DNA from: an uncultured Collinsella sp.
GTDB taxonomy: Bacteria; Actinomycetota; Coriobacteriia; Coriobacteriales; Coriobacteriaceae
DNA length: 64,000 bases
Direction: 5' to 3'
Assembly: GCA_902491055.1 (NCBI GenBank)
Contig: CABUGI010000003.1
Location: 1-64,000, forward strand
The translations under genes were made by a program, and so were the position numbers. Shown piece after piece: positions 34,300 through 43,447 of this stretch. The stretch's first letter is position 1. Each line of letters starts with the position of its first letter. A model generated the notes under the pieces. It was not told where the DNA came from. It saw nothing but the letters and a program-made list of their open reading frames with translations, and made no database searches.

Positions 34300-35697
34300 T
34301 TAGGCGCGCTCGAGGAAGGCCTTGTAGCCGCGGTAGGCCTCGTAGATATCGGCCTTGTTGGCGACCTCCCATAGGGCGTGCATGGACAGAACGGCAACGC
34401 CGGAGTCGATGACGTTCATGCCGTACTTGGCCATGATGTAGGCGATGGTGCCGCCGCCACCAGCGTTGACGCGGCCGAGCTCGCAGGTCTGGAAGTCCAC
34501 GCCGGCCTCGTCCATGATGTCGCGGACGAGGGCCACATACTCGGCGTCGGCGTCGTTAGAGCCGCCCTTGCCGCGGCTGCCCGTGTACTTGTTAAAGCAC
34601 AGGCCGCGACCCATAAAGGCGGCGTTTTTGGTCTCGAACTTGCCGGCATAGCCCGGGTCGAAGCCGGCGGACACGTCGGAGGAGAGCATGCGGCTGCGGG
34701 CGAGTGCGCGGCGCAGGGCCAGCGGGCTATCCTCGCCGGCGAGCGTCATGATCTCGGCGACGGTGTTCTCGAAGAAGCGGCTCGTCATACCGGTGGCACC
34801 CACGGAGCCGATCTCCTCCTTATCGACGATGAGCGTGATGCTCGTGCGCTCCACGTTGGCGACGTCGATCTGGGCAAGCATGGAGGGGTAAGCGCAGACG
34901 CGATCGTCGTGGCCATAGCCCAGAATCATGGAGCGGTCGAGGCCCATGTCGCGGGCGGGGCCGGCGGGCACGACCTCGATCTCGGCGGAGAGGAAGTCCT
35001 CCTCCTCGACGTCGTACTGCTCCTTGAGGATATCCAGGAACATCTGCTTGACGGGCTCCTTGGGGGCGTCCTTGTCGTCCTCATCGAACTTGACGGGACG
35101 GCCGCCCACGATCACGTCGAGGATCTCGGCGTCGACGGCGTCCTTGGCGGGCTTGGACATCTGCTCGCTCGAGAGGTGGATCAGCAGGTCGGAGATGGTA
35201 AAGACCGGATCGTCTGCCTTGTCGCCGATGTTGATGTCGACGGTGGTGCCGTCCTTTTTGCAGATGACGCCCACGAGTGCGAGCGGGGAGGCCACCCAGT
35301 GGTAGCTCTTGACGCCACCGTAGTAGTGCGTGTCGAGGTAGGCCATGTCGCCGGCCTCGAAGGCGGGGTTCTGCTTAAGGTCTAGGCGCGGCGAGTCCAC
35401 GTGGGCGCCCAGGATGTTAAAGCCCTGCTCGAGCGGGGCGTTGCCCAGGTTGACGAGCATGAGGTCCTTGCCGTGATTGGCGGCGTACACTTTGTCGCCT
35501 GCCTTGAGCTCGCGGCCTTCGGCGATCACGGTCTCCAGGTCGACGTATCCCGCCTCCTCGGCCATCTTGATGCCGGTCTTGACGCACAGGCGCTCGGTCT
35601 TGTTCTCGCTCAAAAACTGCTTATAGCCGCGGCAAAGCTCCTCGAGCTCCTCGACTTGCTGTGGCGTGTACTTTTTCCATGCGCAGGGACGCTCCAT
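34300..35697 (-). CDS. M18 family aminopeptidase
   Basis: A cytoplasmic metallo-aminopeptidase of family M18 (aspartyl aminopeptidase/ApeA type), which releases N-terminal residues, mainly acidic or neutral, from peptides and forms dodecamers. The 465-residue protein has AHVDSPRLDL (first zinc His and Asp), DKEEIGS (catalytic Glu), the block SSDVSAGFDPGY, and SMHALWE (last zinc His) at the end. All metal ligands are present. AAAGGAG sets the start at 35697, and other upstream in-frame ATGs lack support. It is divergent from polA. Confidence 0.92.
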   Translation of the reverse strand: MERPCAWKKYTPQQVEELEELCRGYKQFLSENKTERLCVKTGIKMAEEAGYVDLETVIAEGRELKAGDKVYAANHGKDLMLVNLGNAPLEQGFNILGAHVDSPRLDLKQNPAFEAGDMAYLDTHYYGGVKSYHWVASPLALVGVICKKDGTTVDINIGDKADDPVFTISDLLIHLSSEQMSKPAKDAVDAEILDVIVGGRPVKFDEDDKDAPKEPVKQMFLDILKEQYDVEEEDFLSAEIEVVPAGPARDMGLDRSMILGYGHDDRVCAYPSMLAQIDVANVERTSITLIVDKEEIGSVGATGMTSRFFENTVAEIMTLAGEDSPLALRRALARSRMLSSDVSAGFDPGYAGKFETKNAAFMGRGLCFNKYTGSRGKGGSNDADAEYVALVRDIMDEAGVDFQTCELGRVNAGGGGTIAYIMAKYGMNVIDSGVAVLSMHALWEVANKADIYEAYRGYKAFLERA

Positions 35698-35863
35698 GAC
35701 GCAGGCTCCTTTCGGATCGATCGTGCTGGTTGATGTACCGTGAGCCATCGTATCACGCGCGGGCTCACGGTGGCGGGGGAGCTTGATGTGAGGTGGCCGC
35801 GGGGCGGGGAGCGTGTAAACTGGAGTGAGCAAACCGTGCCCAGCCCAAAGCGAGGTATTCAAT

Positions 35864-38611
35864 ATGTCTGACAAGCGCCGCACCTTTGCCGTCATCGACG
35901 GCAACTCGCTCATGCACCGCGCCTTTCACGCCGTGCCGCCGACCATGAACGCGCCGGACGGTCGCCCCACCAACGCGATCTTCGGCTTTCTGAACATGTT
36001 CCTCAAGATGATTGATGCCTTTAACCCCGACGGTGTGGTCGTGGCGTTTGATAAAGGCAAGCCGCGCGTGCGCATGGAGATGCTGCCGCAGTACAAGGCT
36101 CAGCGCCCGCCCATGGACCCCGATCTGCACGCGCAGTTTCCGATGATCAAGGAGCTGCTTACCGCGCTCAACGTGCCGATTCTGCAGTCCGAGGGCTGGG
36201 AAGGCGACGATATCCTGGGTACCATGGCGCGCCTGGGTGAGGAGGCCGGCTGCGACATGCTGCTGGTGACCGGCGACCGCGACATGTATCAGCTCGTGAC
36301 CGAGCACGTCAACGTGGTCTCGACCCGCAAGGGCCTGTCCGACGTGGCGATTATGACGCCCGAGAGCGTGGATGACCTGTATCACGGCATTACGCCGGCG
36401 CTCGTGCCCGATTTCTACGGTCTGAAGGGCGATACGTCGGACAACATTCCCGGCGTACCGGGCATCGGCCCCAAAAAGGCGAGCGCGCTCATCGCGCAGT
36501 ACGGCAGCTTGGACGAAGTCATCGCACATGCCGACGAGGTCAAGGGCAAGATGGGCGAGAACCTGCGTGCACACATCGACGACGCACTGCTGAGCCGCAA
36601 GGTCGCAACCATTCGCACCGATGCGCCCGTCGAGCTCGACTTTGAGGCGACGTCCTTCCCGGCGTTTTCTTCCGACGAGGTCTCCGCGGCGCTGGGCACG
36701 CTCGGCATTACGGCTATGCAGAACCGCTTCCTGGCGCTGATCGGCGGCGAGGGCGGGGCTGCTGCCTCCAGTGTTTTTGAGATACCTGCGATGGTTCGCG
36801 CAGCCGCCGACGATGCTGACGCGCTTGGTGCCGTTGCGGCTGAGGTCTCCCGCGCGATTGATGCCGGCGAGTGGGTCGCCGCCGTGGTGGACGACGACAA
36901 GGAAGAGGGCGCGCTCTTTGGACTGACGCGCACGCTGTGGTTGGCGACGTCCAAGGGCCTGTTCGCGCTCGAGGAGGGCGACAGCGGTGCAGCGGCTGAG
37001 GTTGAGGGCTTCAACTTCGTCTACGGCGTGATTGCCGGCGTGCTCGCGCGCCTGTTTATGGAGGGTCGCGTGGCGAGCCCGGATATGAAGGCGCTGCTGC
37101 ACGAGCTTTCGCCCATCGATTCTTCTGAGCCCGAGCTCATGGATCCGCTCGCTGCCGATTCCACGCGCATCTTCGACACCGTGGTTGCCGCCTACCTGCT
37201 GGATTCCGACCGCTCCGAGTTCGATGAGGCATATCTGGCCGATACCTATCTGCAGATGGCGCTGCCTGCGGCGCGCGGTGCAGAGGGTGCCGGCGAGGAC
37301 GCTCCGGCGCCTGCCGCCCGCACGGCGGCCTTGACGCTGGAGCTGGTCGCACCGCTGCGCGACCACATGGCCCGCGAGAACGCCGCCAACGTGTTCGACG
37401 GCATCGAGATGCCGCTCGTGCCGGTGCTTGCCAAGATGGAACGTGCGGGCATGCTCGTGGACCCCGACCGCCTGCACAGTCTGTCCGAGGGTCTGGCGAC
37501 CCAGATTACCGAGGTCGAGCGAAGCATTCGCGACCTGGCGGGTGACGAGACCTTTAATATTGGCAGTCCCATGCAGCTGTCGCATGTGCTCTTTGATGTG
37601 ATGGGGCTTCCGACCAAGGGCCTCAAGAAGACTAAGCGCGGCTATTATTCGACCAACGCCAAGGTGTTGAGCGACCTTGCCCGCGACCACGAGATCGTGC
37701 GCCTGATCTTGGACTGGCGCGAGAAGTCCAAGATCAAGTCAACCTATCTGGACACGTTGGGCCCGCTACGCCGTGGTGACGGTCGTGTGCACACTACGTA
37801 CAACCAGACCATCACGGCAACGGGGCGTCTGTCCTCGAGCGATCCCAACCTGCAGAACATCCCGACGCGCTCTGAGCTGGGTCGTACCGTCAAGACGGCG
37901 TTTTCGGCAGGCGAGGGCAGCGTCTTTTTGGCGGTGGACTACTCGCAGATCGAGCTGCGTCTGCTGGCGCATCTTTCGGGTGACGAGCATCTGGTGCGCG
38001 CTTTTAACGAGGGCGAGGACTTCCACGCCGAGACGGCGGCGCGCGTGTTTGGCGTTCCCGTGTCCGAGGTAACTCCCGACCTGCGCAGTCGCGCCAAGGC
38101 CGTGAACTTTGGCATTGTGTACGGTCAGCAGGCCTACGGTCTGTCGCAGTCGCTGCATATCTCGATGGCCGAGGCGCGCGATATGATCGATCGCTACTAC
38201 GAGGCCTACCCGGGCGTGCGCACGTTCCTCGACAACGTGGTGGCACGCGCCAAGCAGACGGGCTACGCCGAGACCATGTACGGCCGCCGCCGCCATATTC
38301 CGGAGCTTAAGGCCAAAAACCCGCAACTCCGCGGCTTTGGCGAGCGCACGGCCATGAACCATCCCATGCAGGGCACCGCAGCAGACATCATCAAGATCGC
38401 CATGGCCCGCGTAAGCCGCCGCTTGGAAGAAGAGGGCTTTGCCGCCCACATGATCCTGCAAGTGCACGACGAACTGGACTTTGAGTGCCCCATCGACGAA
38501 GTCGAGCGCCTAACCACCATGGTCCGCGACGTCATGGAGCACGTAGTGGACCTCCGCGTTCCCCTAATCGCCGAAGCCAGCACCGGCATAACCTGGGCCG
38601 ACGCGAAATAG
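35864..38611 (+). CDS. polA: DNA polymerase I without proofreading site
   Basis: PolA fills gaps and removes RNA primers and damaged DNA. The 915-residue protein has the 5'-3' nuclease domain (1-300, including GDRDMYQLV and KGDTSDNIPGVPGIG), a middle domain in which I find no DxE catalytic motif of a 3'-5' exonuclease, and a complete polymerase domain with motif A DYSQIELR, motif B RAKAVNFGIVYGQ and motif C QVHDEL. The start ATG 35864 follows GCGAGG. The last 30 or so codons use CTA, GTA and ATA, rare in the rest of the gene. Confidence 0.96.
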   Translation: MSDKRRTFAVIDGNSLMHRAFHAVPPTMNAPDGRPTNAIFGFLNMFLKMIDAFNPDGVVVAFDKGKPRVRMEMLPQYKAQRPPMDPDLHAQFPMIKELLTALNVPILQSEGWEGDDILGTMARLGEEAGCDMLLVTGDRDMYQLVTEHVNVVSTRKGLSDVAIMTPESVDDLYHGITPALVPDFYGLKGDTSDNIPGVPGIGPKKASALIAQYGSLDEVIAHADEVKGKMGENLRAHIDDALLSRKVATIRTDAPVELDFEATSFPAFSSDEVSAALGTLGITAMQNRFLALIGGEGGAAASSVFEIPAMVRAAADDADALGAVAAEVSRAIDAGEWVAAVVDDDKEEGALFGLTRTLWLATSKGLFALEEGDSGAAAEVEGFNFVYGVIAGVLARLFMEGRVASPDMKALLHELSPIDSSEPELMDPLAADSTRIFDTVVAAYLLDSDRSEFDEAYLADTYLQMALPAARGAEGAGEDAPAPAARTAALTLELVAPLRDHMARENAANVFDGIEMPLVPVLAKMERAGMLVDPDRLHSLSEGLATQITEVERSIRDLAGDETFNIGSPMQLSHVLFDVMGLPTKGLKKTKRGYYSTNAKVLSDLARDHEIVRLILDWREKSKIKSTYLDTLGPLRRGDGRVHTTYNQTITATGRLSSSDPNLQNIPTRSELGRTVKTAFSAGEGSVFLAVDYSQIELRLLAHLSGDEHLVRAFNEGEDFHAETAARVFGVPVSEVTPDLRSRAKAVNFGIVYGQQAYGLSQSLHISMAEARDMIDRYYEAYPGVRTFLDNVVARAKQTGYAETMYGRRRHIPELKAKNPQLRGFGERTAMNHPMQGTAADIIKIAMARVSRRLEEEGFAAHMILQVHDELDFECPIDEVERLTTMVRDVMEHVVDLRVPLIAEASTGITWADAK

Positions 38612-38644
38612 AAAAACAGCCACAGGTCCAAAGCAGCCAAACCA

Positions 38645-38677
38645 GAAGGGAGTCCCTTTCAGCAAGGAACTCCCTTC
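38645..38677 (+). terminator. Symmetric hairpin after polA
   Basis: GAAGGGAGT, CCTT and their complements AAGG, ACTCCCTTC form a 13-bp stem with one internal mismatch and a 5-base loop. No T run follows, so termination is only probable. Confidence 0.5.
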
Positions 38678-38711
38678 ATCCATAATTATTCAGCCAAGTA
38701 TCTAGACGCCA

Positions 38712-38907
38712 AGACGCCATCTAGGCGGCAAGCAAGTCACCCTAGGACCTGGCCGGGCGAGGCGGGTAAGTTTTTCGTAGATTCCGCACGAGCCGGAAAG
38801 CACTTAATGTGCTTTCCGAGCGAGCCCAGGACCTGACCGAACGAAAAACTTACCCGTCTCGCCCGGCCAGGTCCGACGAGCCACGTTAACGAGCCGCCAA
38901 GATGGCG
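38712..38907. repeat. Large three-layer nested inverted repeat between polA and a HAD gene
   Basis: Outer arms of 17 bases (38712-38728 and 38891-38907, 16 match) include the last codons of the minus-strand HAD gene. Middle arms of 34 bases (38745-38778 and 38841-38874) match at 33 positions and contain GGACCTGGCCGGGCGAG. Inside is a perfect 10-bp hairpin CGGAAAGCAC-TTAAT-GTGCTTTCCG (38794-38818). A short direct repeat AGGACCTG also recurs at 38744 and 38827. It may be a miniature inverted-repeat element or an elaborate bidirectional terminator. Confidence 0.85.
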
Positions 38908-39713
38908 TCGATGAGCGTCAGTACGCCCCCGTCGTTGTTGCTCGGAATGCGCCACTTGGCGTGCGCGTTCATGTGCTCCTCGGCATTGTCCACGATAAAG
39001 CTGTGACCGACGCGCTCCAGCATGGGGATGTCGTTGTACGTATCGCCCACGGCGGCGGCGTCGGCAATATCGATGCCCAGGTGCTCGCACAGGTGCGCGA
39101 CGCCGGCGCCCTTGTCGACACCCAGGTTCATAAAGTCGATCCACTCGCGCCCGGCGTTGGTGACGTAGAGCTTGTCCGAGAACTCGGGGCTATAGGTCTC
39201 GCGGAAAGCGGGCTCGGCGTCGTAGTCGGGGAAGAAGACCGAAATCTTGTTGGACTCGAAATCAATGCCCTCAAAGCTGTCGACGTAGTTGATTGTGTTG
39301 TAGTAGACGCTGATCTCGTCGTGGTACTGATGGTCGCGGGCAAGCACGTAGAACTCGTCGAAGCAGCACAGGACGGGAACGGCGCGCGGGTCCTCCGAGG
39401 CACGGCTCAAGACCTGCTGATACAGCGCCACATCGATGTTGCTCTTATAGATATAGTTGCCGCGATAGATGACGCAGGCTCCGTTGTCGGGACAAAAGGC
39501 GAGGCGGTTCTTGATGCCCTCGAACATCTCTTCAAGCTTGGGGGCCGGACGTCCGCTAGCGGGGCAGAACACGATGCCAGCCTCGGCGAGCTTGTCCAGG
39601 CGCTCATCAAGACCCTGAGGTAGCACGCGCTCGTCGGTGAGAAGCGTCTTGTCCATATCAACGGCGAGAATCTTAATGTTTCCAATATTGGCGTCCGATT
39701 CGTAAGTTTGCAT
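38886..39713 (-). CDS. Cof-type HAD-IIB phosphatase
   Basis: A 275-residue cytoplasmic phosphatase of the haloacid dehalogenase superfamily, class IIB (Cof type), acting on small phosphorylated metabolites of unknown identity. Motif I is AVDMDKTLLTDE with the nucleophile Asp, motif II is CPASGRP, motif III lies in the GVDKGAGV region (Lys), and motif IV is AVGDTYNDIPML. All catalytic residues are present. Its 3' end is part of the outer arm of the nested repeat. The upstream region diverges from the argG promoter. Confidence 0.92.
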   Translation of the reverse strand: MQTYESDANIGNIKILAVDMDKTLLTDERVLPQGLDERLDKLAEAGIVFCPASGRPAPKLEEMFEGIKNRLAFCPDNGACVIYRGNYIYKSNIDVALYQQVLSRASEDPRAVPVLCCFDEFYVLARDHQYHDEISVYYNTINYVDSFEGIDFESNKISVFFPDYDAEPAFRETYSPEFSDKLYVTNAGREWIDFMNLGVDKGAGVAHLCEHLGIDIADAAAVGDTYNDIPMLERVGHSFIVDNAEEHMNAHAKWRIPSNNDGGVLTLIDAILAAR

Positions 39714-39920
39714 AAAAGCGAGCCTTTCGTTTCGAAATTGTTTCAGATGTTATAACCATCAACTCGTAGTCAGGCGTATTTTCGCAGGAACGCAGCGTAT
39801 TTGCACTGCATTTCACAAACTAATGAAAAAACTTTTCAGAAATTTGAATTTGTCGCTTGTGCAGCGGGCACTTTATCGTAATATAGCGACCATCGAAAAC
39901 GGAGACGGAAAAACAACCGC

Positions 39921-39948
39921 TTGCCGAGGAAAAGGTACCGTTTACGAT
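39921..39948 (+). promoter_or_regulatory. Likely promoter of the argG leader transcript
   Basis: TTGCCG (39921-39926) and TACGAT (39943-39948) with a 16-base spacer would start transcription about 30 bases before the leader peptide. The hexamers match the sigma-A consensus at four positions each. Confidence 0.45.
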
Positions 39949-39987
39949 ATTAGAATTGCGCCCGGCGATAGGTGAAAGGAGAGGCAG

Positions 39988-40062
39988 ATGCAGTTCGTAA
40001 AGATCATCACCACTGCAGACAATGCCATCCGACGCCAGCGCGCAATTTCCCGACGACGATAA
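39988..40062 (+). CDS. Arginine-rich leader peptide upstream of argG
   Basis: A 24-codon frame starts at ATG 39988 behind a strong ribosome binding site (AAAGGAGAGG, 6 bases from GGAG). The peptide begins MQFVKIITTAD and ends IRRQRAISRRR, so six of its last ten residues are Arg, with three CGA codons directly before the stop. The Arg codons and stop overlap a hairpin GACGAT-AACA-ATCGTC (40055-40070). The next gene is argG. This is the layout of a ribosome-mediated attenuator that senses charged arginyl-tRNA. A classic terminator is not evident; CCTCAA/TTGAGG (40093-40114) followed by TTTT at 40122 is the only candidate. Confidence 0.7.
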   Translation: MQFVKIITTADNAIRRQRAISRRR

Positions 40063-40267
40063 CAATCGTCTCTGTCCGCATGGGGCGAATTGCCTCAACA
40101 GAGTCATTTTGAGGTCGTTGGGTTTTAGTACGACATTGCTGCATGTTTCTAGGGCATGTATGTGCTGATTTTTGCTATTTAACCTGATATTGCACGGTAT
40201 ATGACCTTGAAATGACTTGCAACTGACCGATGTTCTAACTGGCTACCAAGGGCGAAAGGAAACAGCC

Positions 40268-41494
40268 ATGAGCAAGGAAAAAGTCGTTCTCGCATATTCC
40301 GGTGGTCTTGATACATCCGTATGTGTCAAGTGGCTCCAGGACGAGAAGAATCTCGATGTCGTTTGTGTCTGCGGCAACGTGGGCCAGGAAGAGACCGGAC
40401 TGGATGCCAAGAAGCAGAAGGCGCTCGACCTGGGCGTTCTCGATTGCCAGGTGCTCGACCTGCGCGACGAGTTCTCCGATGAGTTCCTGACTAAGGCCAT
40501 CGCTGCAAACTCCATGTACGAGAACAAGTACCCGCTGCTCTCCGCTCTTTCCCGCCCGCTGCTCGCCAAGAAGCTTGTTGAGGTCGCCCACGAGTTTGGC
40601 GCGACCTACGTCGCCCACGGCTGCACCGGCAAGGGTAACGACCAGGTCCGTTTTGAGGCCGCCGTCAAGGCCCTCGACCCTGAGCTCAAGGTTATCGCCC
40701 CGGTGCGCGAGTGGGATCTGAAGTGCCGTCCCGACGAGGTCGCCTATGCCCACGCCCACAACGTGCCGGTTCCCGAGGGTGCCAACGACAACCCCTACTC
40801 CATCGACGACAACCTGTGGGGTCGTGCCATTGAGTGCGGTCACCTGGAGGATCCCTGGAACGAGCCGCTCGACGACGCTTGGGTTATGACCAAGAACCCC
40901 GAGGACACGCCGGACACTCCGACCTACACCGAGATTGAGTTTGAGGCCGGCAAGCCCGTCGCCGTCGACGGCAAGAAGATGAAGCTCTCCGAGATCGTCA
41001 TCGCCCTCAACAAGATCTCCGGCGACAATGGCTTTGGCCGTCTCGATCTGGTCGAGGATCGCCTGGTGGGCCTTAAGAGCCGCGAGTGCTACGAGGTTCC
41101 CGGCGCCCTGACGCTCATCACCGCCCACAAGGCGCTCGAGGACATCTGCGTCGAGGGCGACCTGCTCAAGACCAAGATCAAGCTCGAGCAGGATTGGGCC
41201 ACCGCCGTGTATAACGGCCAGTGGTACAGCCCGCTCAAAAACGCGCTCGATGCCTTTATGGCCGATACCCAGAAGTTCGTGACCGGCACTGTCCGTCTGA
41301 AGTTCTTTAAGGGCAACTGCCATGTCGTCGGCCGCAAGAGCCCCTTCAGTCTCTACGACTACGGTCTGGCTACCTACGACCGCGACACCACGTTTGACGA
41401 GAAGGCCAGCGCCGGCTTTATCGAGATCGATACGCTGTCGCTCAAGACGTGGGCAAAGGTCCAGGGCCCCAGCTCTGCTGCCGCTCAGGCCTAG
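40268..41494 (+). CDS. argG: ArgG, argininosuccinate synthase
   Basis: ArgG joins citrulline and aspartate with ATP in the penultimate step of arginine synthesis. The 408-residue protein has the ATP loop VLAYSGGLDTSVCVKWL at the N-terminus, the block THGCTGKGNDQVRFE (here AHGCTGKGNDQ) and the citrulline-binding region further on. GAAAGGAAA precedes ATG 40268. argH follows with a small gene between them. The 205 bases between the leader peptide and argG form a long untranslated leader, which suits attenuation control. Confidence 0.96.
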   Translation: MSKEKVVLAYSGGLDTSVCVKWLQDEKNLDVVCVCGNVGQEETGLDAKKQKALDLGVLDCQVLDLRDEFSDEFLTKAIAANSMYENKYPLLSALSRPLLAKKLVEVAHEFGATYVAHGCTGKGNDQVRFEAAVKALDPELKVIAPVREWDLKCRPDEVAYAHAHNVPVPEGANDNPYSIDDNLWGRAIECGHLEDPWNEPLDDAWVMTKNPEDTPDTPTYTEIEFEAGKPVAVDGKKMKLSEIVIALNKISGDNGFGRLDLVEDRLVGLKSRECYEVPGALTLITAHKALEDICVEGDLLKTKIKLEQDWATAVYNGQWYSPLKNALDAFMADTQKFVTGTVRLKFFKGNCHVVGRKSPFSLYDYGLATYDRDTTFDEKASAGFIEIDTLSLKTWAKVQGPSSAAAQA

Positions 41495-41647
41495 CGCCTC
41501 CTTCCCTTGGTATCCGCGCGGCCCATCCGCGTGATACATAACGGGCGCACGGGGTCCCTACCTTTCGTTATGCTTGCTGACACTTCTTAACATCGGTGGC
41601 CCCTACGTTCCGCCCGCATATATGATGCCGCGTCTGCGGCTGAGTCC

Positions 41648-41677
41648 GAGCCCCGCCGGGGTTGTCCGGCGGGGCTC
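41648..41677 (+). terminator. Hairpin after argG
   Basis: GAGCCCCGCCGG and CCGGCGGGGCTC form a perfect 12-bp stem with the loop GGTTGT, followed by CTTCT. It is probably a terminator, although the T tract is poor and argH may be reached by read-through. Confidence 0.6.
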
Positions 41678-41727
41678 CTTCTATCAATTTGGCGGCTCTG
41701 CGCCTATATATATGAGGAGTATCCATT

Positions 41728-41898
41728 ATGTTCAATGCTATTGCGCATGCTTTACTTGCCCTCGCGCCCGAGTTCGATGCTGCAAAGGTCGAGGACGTTC
41801 CTATGAGCCTAAAGGCCTGGATCGATGGTTCGCAGGGCAACATCCGGAGGGTGACGTTGGGCGCCAAGTGCATGGCGCGTCACTTCTTTGCAAATTAG
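41728..41898 (+). CDS. Small protein of unknown function between argG and argH
   Basis: A 56-codon gene with GAGGAG eight bases before its ATG. The peptide begins MFNAIAHALLALAPEFDAAK and ends GAKCMARHFFAN, with one Cys and an amphipathic N-terminal helix. I do not recognise it. It lies behind a hairpin and ahead of argH on the same strand, so it may be co-expressed with argH or have its own promoter (a TATATATAT stretch at 41705-41713). The strong ribosome binding site is the main support. Confidence 0.6.
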   Translation: MFNAIAHALLALAPEFDAAKVEDVPMSLKAWIDGSQGNIRRVTLGAKCMARHFFAN

Positions 41899-42016
41899 CT
41901 ACATGGCACCGCACACGGTGGGGAATGTGTAAAACTAGCGGTTGAAAAATCGCTTTAGCGACATGGCGCATTGCTTTGGGCGCTTGTTTTGGTATTTGGA
42001 GAAAGGGGACGGTTCC

Positions 42017-43447
42017 ATGGCTCTTTGGGGCGGTCGTTTTGAGGCAGGCGTGGCCGAGGTCACGCAGGAGTTTGGCGCGTCGCTGCCGGTCGACAAACAT
42101 CTCTATAAGCAGGATATCGCCGGCTCTAAGGCGCATGCCAAAATGCTGGCGGCCCAGGGCATCATCAGTGCCGAGGACGAGCAGGCGATTGCCAAGGGCC
42201 TGACCGGAATCGAACAGGATATCGATGCCGGCAACTTTACCTTCGATATCAACGATGAGGACATTCATATGTCCATCGAGAGCGAGTTGACGCGCCGCAT
42301 CGGCGAGGCCGGTAAGCGCTTACACACCGGGCGTTCGCGCAACGACCAGGTGGCGACCGATACGCGCCTGGGCGTCAAGGCGCTGGCCAAGGAGCTCATG
42401 GAGGCCAATCTTGAGCTGCGCCATGTGCTGGTGGATGCGGCCAAGAAGTACGGCAAGGTGATTCTGCCGGGCTACACGCACTTGCAACATGCTCAGCCCG
42501 TGCTGCTGTCGCATCATCTGTTGGCGTATTCCTGGATGTTCGCGCGCGACTTTACGCGTTTGAAGGCCGCCTTTGATGCCGCTGACAACTGCCCGCTGGG
42601 TGCCGCCGCGCTTGCCGGTACGAGCTATCCGCTCGATCGCCAGATGACGGCTGCCGAACTTGGCTTTGCGGGTGTGATTCCCAACTCGCTCGATGCGGTT
42701 TCCGACCGTGATTTCCTCCTCGACCTGCATTACGCCGGCTCCGTCATGGCCATGCACCTGTCGCGTCTTTCCGAGGAGATCGTGCTGTGGTCGAGCTCCG
42801 AATTTGGCTTTATCACGCTTTCCGACTCCTATTCCACTGGCTCGTCCATCATGCCGCAGAAGAAGAATCCCGACTTTGCCGAGCTTATCCGCGGCAAGAG
42901 CGGCCGTGTCTTTGGCAACCTGGTGCAGCTGCTGGTAACCATGAAGGGCTTGCCGCTTGCTTATAACAAGGACTTGCAGGAGGACAAGGAGAGCGCGCTC
43001 GATACCGCCCATACGCTCATGCAGTGCCTGTCCGTTATGGCCGGAATGATTTCGACTTGGACCGTCAACGAGGATGCCATGGCGCGCGAGTGCGGCGTGG
43101 GGCACCTTGCCGCTACCGATGTTGCCGATTACCTGGCCAAGCGTGGCCTGCCGTTCCGCGAGGCACATGCCGTGGTGGGGCATCTGGTCCTGATGTGTGA
43201 GAAGCGCGGCTGCAATCTTGAGGACCTGCCGTTTGAGGTGTTCCAGGAGGCAAGCCCGCTCTTTGAGCGCGACATTACCGAGGCGCTCGACATCCCGTCG
43301 ATTGTCGCCGCGCGCACGACCGAGGGCGGCACCGCCCCTGCCGCCGTTGCCGTGCAGCTGCAGCGTGCCGAGGCACAGCTCGTGGCCGACGAGGGCGTGT
43401 TTGGATCGCTGACCAAGGTCGTCGAGATGGGCCACGGGATAAAGTAA
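42017..43447 (+). CDS. argH: ArgH, argininosuccinate lyase
   Basis: ArgH splits argininosuccinate into arginine and fumarate. The 476-residue protein starts ALWGGRFEAGV, has TGRSRNDQVATDTR and GYTHLQHAQPVLLSHH, and carries the superfamily signature SSIMPQKKNPD with the catalytic Ser. The start ATG 42017 follows GAAAGGGG. Nothing odd is seen. It completes the arginine pathway with argG; no other arg genes are in the window. Confidence 0.96.
   Translation: MALWGGRFEAGVAEVTQEFGASLPVDKHLYKQDIAGSKAHAKMLAAQGIISAEDEQAIAKGLTGIEQDIDAGNFTFDINDEDIHMSIESELTRRIGEAGKRLHTGRSRNDQVATDTRLGVKALAKELMEANLELRHVLVDAAKKYGKVILPGYTHLQHAQPVLLSHHLLAYSWMFARDFTRLKAAFDAADNCPLGAAALAGTSYPLDRQMTAAELGFAGVIPNSLDAVSDRDFLLDLHYAGSVMAMHLSRLSEEIVLWSSSEFGFITLSDSYSTGSSIMPQKKNPDFAELIRGKSGRVFGNLVQLLVTMKGLPLAYNKDLQEDKESALDTAHTLMQCLSVMAGMISTWTVNEDAMARECGVGHLAATDVADYLAKRGLPFREAHAVVGHLVLMCEKRGCNLEDLPFEVFQEASPLFERDITEALDIPSIVAARTTEGGTAPAAVAVQLQRAEAQLVADEGVFGSLTKVVEMGHGIK

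Noticed and set aside
38612..38900. Insertion sequence remnant at the nested palindrome
   Set aside because: No transposase fragment or target-site duplication can be seen; a non-autonomous element remains possible and is reported as a repeat.
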